Shown here in pieces: positions 11,501 through 20,755 of a stretch of 64,000 nt of DNA. This DNA is from Phlebotomus papatasi. Lineage: Eukaryota; Arthropoda; Insecta; Diptera; Psychodidae. The DNA lies in NCBI RefSeq assembly GCF_024763615.1, contig NC_077222.1:7130001-7194000 (forward strand), written 5' to 3'. The notes below the pieces were generated by a model that worked only from the letters and a program-made list of their open reading frames with translations, did no database searches and was not told where the DNA came from. Positions within the stretch are counted from its first letter, which is position 1. Every line of letters starts with the position of its first letter. Made by a program: the position numbers and the translations under genes.

Positions 11501-13764
11501 CACATATTTACTCACCGAAATTCATTATTTTTACTGAATAAAATTGATTTTCTAATGAATAAAATTGATATTTTACCGATTAAAATTAATTTTCTACTGA
11601 CTAAAATTAATTATTTTCACTGAACAAAATTAGATATATTTTTTTACTGACCAAAAATAATTATCGTTTACTAAATAAAATTGGTGTTACACCGATCAAA
11701 ATTGATAGTTTTTAATTACTGCGGCACACCTTTTAGATCAGTAAAATTTCAAGAAATCGAAATTCGCGTCCCTTTCTTTCTCAAGATTTGCATAGGTCTA
11801 TCCTACTCTTTCGACTCGAAATTGGACTCAACTAAATTTAATTTGGTGTGATGTTCAAAAGAAGAAGAAGAGTTCAAAAGAGTAGAATAGACATATGGTA
11901 AACTTTTAAGAAAGAAAAGGATGTGAATTTCGATTTTATGAAATTTTCCTGATCTAAAAGGTGTGCCGGAGTCATAATAACCAAAATCGATTTTTTTTAG
12001 AAAAAATTGATTTTTTACCGATCTAAATTGTTGTTTTTACTGACCAAAATTCATTATTTCAACTGAACAAAATTTACTTTTTACTGATCAAAATTGGTTA
12101 TTTTTAATAAACAAATTTGGTTTCTTAAAGCTTCGGCACATCTTTTAGAGGGTCCCGGTCAAAATCCCGAAATCCAAAATCCCGAAAGCCAAAATCCCGA
12201 ACGCCAAAATCCCGAATGTCAAAATCCCGAATTCTTAAAAGTTTCATAGCTACTCCCACGATTGCATCCGCTATTTTGGAGGCAAAGGGAAATCTTCTGT
12301 GTCTTGGAAAATTATTCTAAACATTTTCCCACATATAATTTCATCCCTTTCAGGATTTTGAACATTCGGGATTTTGGCTTTCGAGATTTTGACTTTCGGG
12401 ATTTTGGCTTTCGGGATTTTGGCTGCCACCGCTTTGAGATCGGGAAAAATTTATGAAATCAAAATTCACATACTTTCTTTCTGAAATGTTTTGCATATGT
12501 CTACTTTACTCTTTTGTACTCTTCTTCTTCTTCTTTTGAAGAACAACAAATTCAATTTTGTTCAATGCAATTTTGAGAGTGAAAGGGTTTTGATGAATTT
12601 TGATTTGAAAAACCCTGATCTAAAAGGTGCACCGGAGCCATTAGTGATCGAAGTTGATTTTTTACTGACCAAATTTTTTTATTTACCGACTAAGCGATTT
12701 GTTTTTACTGACATCGATTTTTTTACTAATCAAATTTGCTACTAAACAAAATTTATTTTTTACAGATTAAAATTGTTTTTTCTACTAATCAAACTGAATT
12801 TCTTACTGACTACATTTTTTTTGTTAAGTAAAATTAGATGCCATATTTCAAATTTCGGATATTTGTTTAAATATTAAATAATAATAATAATAATGTTGTT
12901 TAAGCGTTGCAATTTATACATTTAATAGAAGCAATTTTTGACAAAAATTGCTTCCAATGTGTAGAGGTCTTTAATGGCCTGAGTTTTAATCCAATGTTTA
13001 TCGAATTTAATTTTTTCTAAATTGAAAAAAAGAATGTAATACTTTTTAAAAATTTTAAATTCTTAATACTATAACTCCGCGAGCGGTAAAGGTCGCGAAA
13101 ATCTAATCGAGAGCTGACTTATTTTTTTTAATTTAATTTGATTTTTTTCGTTTTGTTCTTTAAACTGGTGCTCATGTTAAAAATCACATTTCTCATAAGC
13201 TCAAACAGGCTTATCTGGGGTTTTCTCGAGGCAACAATCCCGCCGAGATCCCGAGATCTCGAGAAATAAACAAGTCTTGTAGCTTGACGAGCTTGACTTA
13301 CCTAGTTGCTCCTGGAGCATCTGGCGTGTTAAAGTCCCTGTAGAAGGAGTGAGGGGCTGTGGTGGAATGTGGAGTAGTCATTCTTAGTTCTGCATCATAG
13401 CTTCCTCGGGTATCAGCCTTTCCCAGGACCTGATAAGCCTCGAGAATCTTCTGAAATTTCCTCGTGCTCTCCAGCGTCAGATTGGCGTCTGGATGATGCT
13501 AAAACAAGAAGCAGATACTTCAGACAGGTCAGGAGGATAGCAGGGATTGAAAATAAATTGTATTACCTACTTCTTTGGACAGTTTTATGAAGGATTCCCG
13601 GATTTCTTTCTGCGTGCAATTGGGCTTGAGCCTTAGAACATCGTAGTAGGTATGCGCCTCCCTGAAGGGCAAATAAAAAGCTTAGATGTGGAAATTGGTT
13701 GGAAAATAGTTCCTCACCTTATTAGCTTTATGTTTTGTGTGTATTTTCTGGAAATCCTGAACAT
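8556..13764 (-). CDS. DNAJC4-like J-domain membrane protein, 5 exons
   Basis: Hsp70 co-chaperone of the DNAJC4/DNAJC30 type. Exons in reading order are 13718-13764, 13571-13661, 13302-13498, 8762-8878 and 8556-8697 (197 aa). A basic 17-residue leader (MFRISRKYTQNIKLIR) could be a mitochondrial presequence. The J domain covers about residues 17-82: 'TYYDVL', helix II ending 'FIKLSKE', the catalytic HPD in 'HHPDANL', then 'YQVLGKADTRGSYDAEL'. A serine/threonine/proline-rich linker follows. One transmembrane helix (about residues 128-150, 'VIVVLCLIFAGIGVALQILA') precedes a charged C-terminus. The order J domain, linker, single late helix fits DNAJC4 better than DNAJC30. Intron 3 (8879-13301) is full of nested MITEs. 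The gene lies 168 bp downstream of the CXC gene on the same strand and converges on Dat. Confidence 0.88.
9101..9508. mobile_element. MITE with TAAGGGAAGAGCACCA ends, copy 1
   Basis: Starts 'taagggaagagcaccagcga' and ends 'gtggtgctcttccctta'. A second inner pair, 'cctcggatcgtcagg' and 'gtgacgatccgagg', makes a hairpin within the hairpin. A copy of the same family is at 23567-23980. Lies in intron 3 of the DNAJC4-like gene. Confidence 0.8.
10368..10595. mobile_element. MITE with TAGGGTAAAGTG ends, copy 1
   Basis: Starts 'tagggtaaagtgatataatt' and ends 'caacttgtaccactttaccc(ta)'. Subterminal 'acaagttggaca' and 'tgtccaacttgta' pair across the element. The 228-bp copy is nearly identical to 24253-24488, including the interior, so both moved recently relative to other families here. 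Confidence 0.8.
10649..11130. mobile_element. foldback element (GATCAGG-AAATTTCATGAAA family), split by a MITE
   Basis: Left arm 10649-10750 ('gatcaggaaattttcatgaa', 'atatgtctattcc') is the complement of right arm about 10987-11130 ('agtagaataggcatatgc', 'gaaattttcctgatc'). The arms are separated by the MITE at 10752-10984, which inserted at a TA in the left half. Other members of the family are at 11722, 12133, 16919, 18338 and 21543. Confidence 0.7.
10752..10984. mobile_element. TA-flanked MITE with CAGTAGACTCTC ends, copy 1
   Basis: Starts 'CAGTAGACTCTCTCTCAATC' and ends 'GATTGAGTGAAAGTCTACTG', with TA outside both ends. 233 bp, and nearly identical to 16076-16305. It is inserted inside an older foldback element. 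Confidence 0.82.
11200..11720. repeat. degenerate array of TTTTTACTGA(C/T)CAAAATT units
   Basis: Roughly 20 to 30 bp units of the form 'gattttttactgaccaaaatt' follow one another with much drift (clearest at 11510-11710). The same unit appears at 11975-12125, 12640-12840, 16885-18130 and 22965-23045, usually next to a foldback element, so the array and the foldback family may be parts of one larger element. Confidence 0.55.
11722..11969. mobile_element. foldback element, complete copy of the GATCAGG family
   Basis: Left end 'cggcacaccttttagatcag' and right end 'ctgatctaaaaggtgtgccg' are perfect complements. The arms pair over most of the 248 bp, including 'catatgtctattc'-type and 'aagaagaagaag' segments near the middle. 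No coding capacity. This is the clearest intact copy in the window. Confidence 0.8.
12133..12645. mobile_element. foldback element (GATCAGG family) interrupted by another element
   Basis: The left end 'cttcggcacatcttttaga' is followed by an insertion (12150-12430). The rest of the element resumes at about 12434 ('gagatcgggaaaaattta') and ends 'ctgatctaaaaggtgcaccg' near 12638. Confidence 0.6.
12150..12430. repeat. inverted-repeat element with tandem CAAAATCCCGAAAGC ends
   Basis: The left side holds about five tandem copies of a 15-bp unit like 'ccaaaatcccgaaagc' (12160-12235). The right side holds about five copies of its complement, 'gggattttggctttc' (12355-12425). Between them is about 120 bp without repeats. 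The element sits inside a foldback element. The short 'RDFGF'-repeating open frame across the right side is a by-product of the repeat. Confidence 0.7.
12640..13300. other. intron remainder, degenerate repeats
   Basis: Holds a short stretch of the TTTTTACTGACCAAAATT array (12650-12840), an ATA(AT)n microsatellite near 12880-12895, and one end of the 'aattgcttccaatgtgtagaggtc' MITE family (about 12932-12975) without a clear partner. Confidence 0.45.
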
Positions 13765-13895
13765 TTTCACTGAATAAAATTGTGTTGAAAATTAGCTAGA
13801 GATTCACGAGAAAATTTGACGTTTTAAAGTGGAACAAAAATAGAATACAGTCAACAGCAAATATGAAGCTTGCCAATTGTTTTTTGGAAGGAAAA

Positions 13896-13901
13896 TTTAT
13901 T
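13896..13901 (-). terminator. CXC gene polyadenylation signal
   Basis: AATAAA on the minus strand, 32 bp past the stop codon of the CXC gene and 132 bp before the start codon of the DNAJC4-like gene. This suggests the two same-strand genes are transcribed separately. Confidence 0.5.
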
Positions 13902-13932
13902 TTATTATGAAAATGATGAAAATTCAGGTAAA

Positions 13933-14376
13933 TTATGGATTTTCCGAGAGAATAATGCCCAATGCGCGATTAAATTGCATGATTAGCTCGAATTTGGTAT
14001 CCTCTAGGGGTAGTCCATACAATATGCACTGTTCTGCCTTGGCGAAGAGACAGGAAACCGTGGAGTCAATTTTTTCATGCTTCAGGGATGGTATCTGTTT
14101 CTTGGACTCCTTGACCACTGCCCAGAGCTTCTGTTTCGGCTGATGAATGAATTGGGTGTTCTTGCAGCCTGCCAAGAAGACGAAAATTGCAATTTCCAGA
14201 GGTATATTCATTTTTTTTATGAAGCAAAGATTTTCCCTCGAAATTCTCTTACCCAAGCATCTGCAGAAGGTATTGCAGGGAATCTTGAATTCATAGCACT
14301 CACAGTAGTTCTTTAGGCATCCAGATTTCTTGCAGCTGCATCCTTTTGAGGATTTTCTTGTCCTCTGACGAGCCAT
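13933..14376 (-). CDS. LIN54/tesmin-family protein with a single CXC domain, 2 exons
   Basis: Exons are 14253-14376 and 13933-14168 (intron 14169-14252, 84 bp), giving 119 aa. Residues 11-45 form one cysteine-rich CXC domain: 'GCSCKKSGCLKNYCECYE' then C-x3-C-x-C-x2-C ('CNTFCRCLGCKN'). In LIN54 each CXC binds zinc and places a tyrosine in the DNA minor groove; that tyrosine ('NYCEC') is kept. The C-terminal third ('STVSCLFAKAEQC', 'FNRALGIIL') resembles the LIN54/mip120 C-terminal tail. LIN54 proteins carry two CXC domains; this one has only the equivalent of the second and begins right before it. A relation to the fly testis regulator tombola is possible but unproven. Its start codon lies 192 bp from that of EMC2, on the opposite strand. 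Confidence 0.85.
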   Translation of the reverse strand: MARQRTRKSSKGCSCKKSGCLKNYCECYEFKIPCNTFCRCLGKRISRENLCFIKKMNIPLEIAIFVFLAGCKNTQFIHQPKQKLWAVVKESKKQIPSLKHEKIDSTVSCLFAKAEQCILYGLPLEDTKFELIMQFNRALGIILSENP

Positions 14377-14568
14377 TTTCCAACGGAGATCTTTTGTTTC
14401 AATTCAAAAATATTGAGAAACCAGTCAAATGTTTTTTGGGAATGACATTTGAAATTCATCCTTTATTTTTTTGCAGTGTAGCATGTGTCAAAGTTGAAAA
14501 TCATACTGTGGGCATTTTTCATTAGAAATTAATGAATTTTCGGGCAATTTGAGGGATTTTCAAGTGAA
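14377..14568. promoter_or_regulatory. shared divergent promoter of CXC gene and EMC2
   Basis: Only 192 bp separate the start codons of the minus-strand CXC gene and plus-strand EMC2, so both promoters and 5' UTRs must lie here or inside the neighbouring first exons. I see no TATA box in a convincing position. Note 'catttgaaattc' near 14445; a TTTGAA core is the CHR element bound by LIN54-type proteins, but this short match may be chance. Confidence 0.6.
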
Positions 14569-17500
14569 ATGGCATACAATTACGACGATCTGAGTTGGTC
14601 AGGTAGGTTTTCCACCTGTGAGTTTGTTCATTTGAGCAAAAACAGGGTGGAACAGTGAAAAAATGTGCTTCAGCGAACACGTCAATGTTTACTCATCTAA
14701 TTAATTTTCCCTGATCCAGAGGTTCGTGACCTCTTCCGGAAGTGGCGTGAGGACAATGAGCGAAAGAGTGAAGATGTGGTGAATCTCTGGGAGGCCTTTC
14801 TCGAGGACAAGCAGCAAAAGTTAGGCAATGAGAGGCACCTGGTTCTGGAACAGGTGATCATTGCCGGACTCGATTGCGGGCGTATTGAAGTGGCCGAGGC
14901 ATGTATCAAGAGCCTCTCGGTTGAATTCCCTGGTAGTCTGCGTGTCCAGAAGTACAGAGCAATGCGCCTGGAAGCCCTGGGGCAGTATGATGATGCGCTA
15001 GATCTGCTCGATGCAATTATCCGGAAGGATGAGACAAATGCAGCGCCCCGGAAGAGGCGTATTGCCATAATGAAGGCTCGCGGGAAGACTGGGGAGGCCA
15101 TCAAGGAGCTCTGTGACTATCTGAAGAAGTTCATGTCTGACCAGGAGGCCTGGCATGAGCTGTGCAATCTCTACTTGGCCGAAGGGGAATACGCCAAGGC
15201 TGCTTTCTGCATGGAGGAAGTTCTCCTTCACAATCCACACAGTCACCTAATCCATCAGAGATTAGGAGAAATTCGATACACAATGGTGAGTTGCAGAGAT
15301 TCCATTTGTCCTCAATTCGATTAATTGATAGTGGATGTCTTTTTTTTCAGGGCGGTATTGAGAATATTGAAATTGCCAAATCATACTATTCACAAGCGAT
15401 AAAATTGAACTCGTACAACATTCGTGCACTTTATGGATTGTACTTGGTAAGTTTTATTTATTTATTTATTTAATTTTTTTTTTTAATATTTTACTACGTG
15501 CCCGTGTTCTTGATTAAAAAATAAATAAAATAGGAATATTACTGTGTGAAAAAAAGTCAAAAAAGTGCAGTAATATTTTAATGGACATTAAAAATAAATT
15601 TGCCAAAAATTTGTGTTAGGCTGTCTACACACTATGAGCATTTTTTAAAAAAATTCTTTAAAAAATAACCCTAAAAAGGTTTTTAAAAAGAATCGGCTCT
15701 ACACTAGTGAAAATTTTTGTAAAAAAATGGATTTTTTACAGAAATTTGCCTAGTATGTAACCAATTTTGTAAAAAAAACCGACTCATTCTTATTTTTTAA
15801 AAATTTTTTTAAAGAATTTTTTTAAAAAATGCTTATATGTGTAGACAGCTTCCAAAAAAAAAAAAAAACAAAATTCGAAACACTTCTATTTTGTGAATAT
15901 TTTTAAAATTACGTATTATCGGTCCACATTGTTCCCTGAAAAATTTTGAAACTAGCCGAGACACCCACCAAACCCACCAGACAGACCCAAGATCTGACTA
16001 TGATTTAGTTCCACAGTGTTCACAGCTCCAACTTACGATTTTCCACAAAAAATAATATCCAAAAAACTTGAAATACAGTAGACTCTCTCTCAATCGGGAA
16101 TATGGGGCAAAATGTCATCCGGTTTAGCGATAAAATTGAGCGTCAAAGCCTTTGTAAATTCCACAAAAAGCGCTCAATTATAAAGAATCACGATAAAATA
16201 GGAAGAACTACAGCGAATTTAAGCGAATTAGCTTCATAATTAAACGTGAAAATTGTCAATAAAATTTGTCGCCCGATTGAAAAAGAGCCGATTGAGAGTC
16301 TACTGTAGATCAAAAATCTAGTTTTGTGGTGTGTGTCTTGGGTTACAGTAGGAACAAATTTTCCAAAATTTTTCCTGAGTTCTTGCAAATTTTCTTGTAT
16401 TATTTTAATGTTACGAAATAAATACATAGCCACTAGGATTTTTTTTTCAGAAATCGCATCAAAGTTTTTAGTTATTGAGAATAATTGTAGTTCTAATACG
16501 TAATGAAAGATAAAAAAAAAATAGTACAGAAAAGTTTGAATGAACTGTGCCTCGGCTAACAGAGATAAATTTTAACATTTTCCACAATTTTAGTCATTTA
16601 TTATTATTAATAAAAAGTAATAAAACTGAGAGTCAAAAATATTTGCCGCCAATAATTCAATTAAAAAGGCAAAAAAATTTGCTTGGCCAGTAATTTAAAA
16701 AAAAAAATTATAAGTGACGAATAACTCTAAGGCCTTTATACATTGTAGGCAATTTTCGTCAAAATTGTATTTGACAGAATTAGGACGTTTTCACCTACAT
16801 ACAGCAATGTACACGATTTCCTTAAAAAAAAGCAATTTTTGACGAAAATTGCTACCATGTGTAGAAGCCTTTAGTCAGTAAAATAGCAAAAAAAAATACA
16901 ATTCTGATCAGTAAAAATCAGCATGGCTTCAAATTTCCCGATGTCGAAATTCGAATATTGTTCTTTCTCACACGCTTTGCATATGGCTATCTCATTCTTT
17001 CGCACTCTTCTACTTTTTTTAAGCATCGCAACAAATTCAATTTAGTTCAATCGAATTTGGAGTGCGAAAGGATGAGATAGACATGCGCAAAACTTATGAG
17101 AAAGAAAGGGATCCGAATTTTGATTTCATAAAATTTTATTGATCTAACAGTTGTGTCGCAACCGCCGCAACCATTAATTACTAAAAAAAAAATCAATTTT
17201 GATCAGTACACCAATAAAAAAATAGTCTTGATGAGTAAAAACTTCGATTTTAAGTTTATTGAAAATTTAAGTTTATTGAAAAACCACGACAAAAAGGCTA
17301 CTACAAACTAAACAAAATAGATCTTTTATCAATCAAAATTGATTTTTTACTGACCAAACTTGATTTATTTACTGAACAAAATCGATTTCTTTCTCGATCA
17401 AAATTGATCTCGCTTACTGGCGAAAACTGATTTTTTACATTGCGCTCTTACAATTGCGTGGCAGGTAAAAATAAAAGAATAAAAATTTAATCGCCAGTAA

Positions 17501-20236
17501 AAAAATTAGTTTTCGTCAGCAAACGAAATCGATTTTTGATCGAGAAAGAAATAATTTTCTTCAGTATAAAAATCAAATTTGGTCACTAAAAAATCAATTT
17601 TGATTGATAAAAGATCTGTTTTGTTTAAAAATAATCGATTTTTTGTCATTAAAAGTCAGTTTTGATCAGTAAAAAATTAGTCTTGTTTAGTCAAAATAAT
17701 CATTTTTATTCTATAAAAAGAACGTTGTTTATGATCAATAAGGAAATCAATTTTGATCATGAAAAATTATAAATTTTGGTCAGTAGAAGAAATCATTTTT
17801 CAGCCGTAAAAAATCTATTTTGGTAAAGAAAAAATCAATTTTAATTGGCGAAAAATCAAATTTGGTCAGTGAAAATTATTAATTCTGGTTAGTAAAAAAA
17901 TTTAACCTGTAAAAAATCAATTTTGATCTGTAAGAGAAATCAGTTTTGACCGGTAAAAAAACAATTATGTTCAGTAAAAATAGTCAATCTTATTATGAAA
18001 AAATCAACTTTGTAAAAGGAAAGAATTTTGATCTGTAAGGAAATCATTTTATTCAGTTAAAATAATCAGTTTTGATTAGTCATTAATTTGGTAAAAATTA
18101 TCTAATCAGTGTCTAACTAAGATGATACTAGATAAAACAAAATACGCTCTGATTTCTTCTCTTTATCAAAACTTAAAGAACATTCTCCCTGTTTCGTACT
18201 TACTAAATTTACCAATGATCAAATTTGTTTTTCTATTGATCAAAATTGATTTTTTTATTAACCAATTGGATTTTTTCTCAAAAAATTAAAAGTTTTTTGG
18301 CTCACATTGAATTAGTAACAGATCAATTTGATTTCTTATGGCTTCACCACACATTTTACTAGATCAGGAAAATATCAAGAAATCAAAATTCACGTAGATT
18401 TCGTTCTCAATCCTTTTGCATAAGTTTTTTCCACTTTTTCGTACTTTTCTCTTTGTTTAAAATATAACACCAATTCAATTTAGTTCGATCTAATTTGATG
18501 TGCGAAAGACTGGGACAGACATATTTAAAATGTCTGAGAAAGGAAGGTATCTGAATTTTGATTTCATGAAATTTTCTTGATATAAAAAGTGTACCGGAGA
18601 CATTACTGAATAAATTTACTATTTCACTTACCAAAAATATTTTTTAATGCCCATTTTTGCTATTTTACTGACCATTTTTTTCCAAAGAGTTATACAAAAA
18701 TCCATGATAACATGCCTATTAAAGCACGAATTTCTTGGAAGTTAGCTAAAACAATATGCAAATTTTTGAAATAATAATATTAAATGGAACTGACAAAGAT
18801 TTAACGCTCTACTGTACATCAGTTATTTTAATAATGGAATAAATTGTTAAGAAAATTTTCGCAAAATAATACATAAAACACGTAAAACAATGTACTTAGT
18901 GTATTAATATTACACTAAAAATTTTCTATGAATATCATTATAATATTTTCAACAATAATCATAGCAAAAAGTTAATATTTCAACTGAGTATTTAAAACGT
19001 TCATTACAGTAAAAACGAGTTAAAATTTTCTATTTGAATTCCTAAAAGTAAAACAATAATTATTTCTAATATTTATCCAAGAATTTTATATCCAAATCCA
19101 ACCGATAATATCGTTGTAAAATTCAGTTTTCGGTTGAAAAATAAACTTTCTTCTAAACAGTAAAAACTAGTTGAAATTTCTTTAATTGGATCCCCAAAAA
19201 TAAAATGATAATCATTATAATATTTCACTGTAAAAAATACCATGATTATCGTCCTGAAATCTTTTATTTCAGTTCACAATAAAAACCATAATCGTTGTAA
19301 AATTTAAACAAATAAAAAGTTGAAACTCCAAACGATTAATCATTATAAAATTAAATTTTGTTTCGGCTGAAAAATAAACCTTACTACGATAATCCTTGGA
19401 AAAGTTATTTCGATTATCCTATTACTTCCATTATCTTCTAATAATGTGTAGTAATTGTCTATCCCAAAGTAAATTACTACGATTATCATGTGTAATGGAA
19501 GTAAAGCGATAATCGCTATAAATATTACTACTAAATATTACTAATTTATTTTAGAAAAGTAAATTACTACATACATTAGAAGATAATCGGAGTAATAGGC
19601 TAATCGTAGTAATTTTTCCAACGGTTATCGTAAAAAGTTTATTCTTCAGCCGAAAAATGAATTTTGCAAAGATTATTGCTCGAAATTTCATATTTTTGCT
19701 TGTTTATATTACAACAATTATCATTTTTTTTAAAATTCAATTAAGGAAATTTCAACTAGTTTTTACTTTAGGGTTAAGTGGGGCATCTTTGAAAAAGGGA
19801 TTTTCATCTATTTTTTAAAGGAACTTTCGGTGATATAATGTAGCTCAACAAACCAATTGTCAAGCTGAATTACATTATGATCAGGCTAAATTTCATTTTA
19901 AAAAAAGATAGGAGAAAGGTCCTATTTTAAAAGTGACTCAATTCAAAGGCTGCGCACTTTTCCCTAAACGTACAAAAAAGAAAATAGTTTAAATACTCAA
20001 TAAGAAAACATTGCTGGAAATTAAAGATTTGTTTAAATCCTAATTTCCAGTGCTGTGGACACATATCGAATTCCAAGGCGACTCTGAGCAAGAGGAAAGA
20101 CGCCCAGAAACTGGGTCAGTGGGCCCTGAGCCAAATCACCGAGAAGACGAGGAAGAAATCAAAGAATGAGAAGTGTAGTAAGTACATTGAAGCACTGGAT
20201 CAGGCTTTTGGCAACTTGGACCTTAAATCTAATTGA
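14569..20236 (+). CDS. EMC2: ER membrane protein complex subunit 2 (EMC2), 4 exons
   Basis: Cytosolic tetratricopeptide scaffold subunit of the ER membrane protein complex, which inserts tail-anchored and multipass proteins. Exons are 14569-14602, 14720-15285, 15351-15446 and 20051-20236 (293 aa; human EMC2 is about 297). Recognised from 'RDLFRKWREDNERKSEDVV' near the N-terminus, then TPR helices: 'AMRLEALGQYDDALDLLDAI' at about 93-112, 'AWHELCNLYLAEGEYAKAAF', 'LIHQRLGEIRYTMGGIENIE', 'AIKLNSYNIRALYGLYL', and a lysine-rich tail. There is no signal peptide or membrane helix, as expected for the subunit. Splice phases are 1, 0, 0. Exon 2 has clearly higher GC than its surroundings. Intron 3 (15447-20050) is almost wholly repeat-derived. 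The 3' end faces peroxidase A, 519 bp away. Confidence 0.95.
15618..15852. mobile_element. MITE with GGCTGTCTACACA ends
   Basis: Starts 'aggctgtctacacactatga' and ends 'atatgtgtagacagct', with T-rich/A-rich complementary arms ('gagcattttttaaaa' / 'ttttaaaaaatgctta'). Its ends resemble those of the GGCCTCTACACATTG family (16729, 43293, 58846), so it may be a distant member. Confidence 0.7.
16076..16305. mobile_element. TA-flanked MITE with CAGTAGACTCTC ends, copy 2
   Basis: Starts 'CAGTAGACTCTCTCTCAATC', ends 'GATTGAGAGTCTACTG', with TA at both flanks (16074-16075, 16306-16307). The interior matches 10752-10984 closely. Within EMC2 intron 3. Confidence 0.82.
16729..16872. mobile_element. MITE with AAGGCCT-TACACATTG ends
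   Basis: The left 'aaggcctttatacattgtag' pairs with the right 'ctaccatgtgtagaagccttt'; inside are complementary 'gcaattttcgtcaaaattg' and 'caatttttgacgaaaattgc'. Same family as 43293-43430 and 58846-58952. Confidence 0.75.
16885..18130. repeat. large degenerate array of ATCAATTTTGATCAGTAAAAA units with inverted halves
   Basis: Dozens of drifting copies of a unit near 20 to 25 bp, 'atcaattttgatcagtaaaaa' or its complement. The orientation switches near 17460: 17320-17430 runs as 'caaaattgattttttactgacc', and 17480-17615 runs as the complement, with matching outer ends 'agatcttttatcaatcaaaa' and 'ttttgattgataaaagatct'. A foldback element (16919-17165) sits inside the left part. Lies in EMC2 intron 3. 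Confidence 0.65.
16919..17165. mobile_element. foldback element, diverged copy of the GATCAGG family
   Basis: Arms include 'gcatatggctatctcattct' and 'gatgagatagacatgcgc', and 'ttctttctcacacgctttgc' against 'aacttatgagaaagaaa', around the centre 'aaattcaatttagttcaatcg'. The ends are more worn than in 11722-11969. Confidence 0.65.
18338..18602. mobile_element. foldback element, diverged copy of the GATCAGG family
   Basis: Left 'atggcttcaccacacatttt' with 'agatcaggaaaatatcaag', right 'gaaattttcttgatataaaa' with 'gtgtaccggagacat'. The centre again contains 'caattcaatttagttcgatc'. Confidence 0.65.
19007..19776. repeat. AT-rich nested inverted repeats
   Basis: Outer arms 'cagtaaaaactagttgaaat' (about 19158) and 'atttcaactagtttttactt' (about 19750) are complementary. 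Inside them 'attactacgattatcatg' type blocks and complements pair between 19380 and 19645. Probably one or more decayed foldback elements in EMC2 intron 3. Confidence 0.55.
19778..19967. mobile_element. worn hairpin element with TAGGGTTAAGTGGGGC end
   Basis: Left 'tagggttaagtggggcatct' and right 'gctgcgcacttttcccta' pair imperfectly; interior 'tttaaaggaac...' and 'ctattttaaaagtgac' segments are weakly complementary. It belongs with the TAGGGGAAGTGGGGCACC hairpins at 30749 and 61724. It ends about 85 bp before EMC2 exon 4. Confidence 0.55.
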
Positions 20237-20755
20237 AGTAGATTTATTTATTAGGATTAATAGTGAGGTAAGAGGGATGTTTCTTTATTTTTCAAAAGAG
20301 GCAATATCGTTTATTGTTTCTCAATCTTAGAATTTCTTGTAATTTTTGTAGGACAAAAAAACATGAAAAGACAACCTCTTTTAAATGTTTATCCATTACA
20401 TTCTTTCCCTCCTCAAGATTTATATTTTGAATGTTTGACATGAAATATTTATAATATTGTTGTGAAGGAGAAAAAAATGCGTGTCAGTTCTTTTATTGTG
20501 ATGCATTTCGAGGTTGTCATTGCATTATTTTGAGAAATTCCTTCAATATTTAAAGTCAATAATTTGTTTCTTTTCCATTTCTCTTTCGTTTGACCTACGA
20601 AATAACTTTTGCAGCAGAAAAATATTAATTACTTGAATATTTTTCATCTTAGGCAATTTATAACAGTTTCATATTGAATTAAAAAAAAAAGAAAAAAATA
20701 TTTAAAGTAAATTGTGCCCATGAAACTATTGAAGTGTTCTCATTAATCTCCCCAT
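20237..20755. other. convergent 3' region between EMC2 and peroxidase A
   Basis: 519 bp, AT-rich, holding both 3' UTRs. AATAAA on the minus strand at 20492-20497 could serve peroxidase A. I see no clear plus-strand AATAAA for EMC2; ATTAAA near 20679 is a candidate. Confidence 0.5.

Noticed and set aside
12262..12456. Short protein with RDFGF repeats
   Set aside because: It comes from the tandem GGGATTTTGGCTTTC DNA repeat of a mobile element.
14697..15246. Open frames antisense to EMC2 exon 2
   Set aside because: They are shadows of the GC-richer EMC2 coding exon; no domain is visible on that strand.
16885..18130. CRISPR-like spaced repeats
   Set aside because: Units are degenerate, differ in spacing and orientation, and lie in an intron of a eukaryotic gene.
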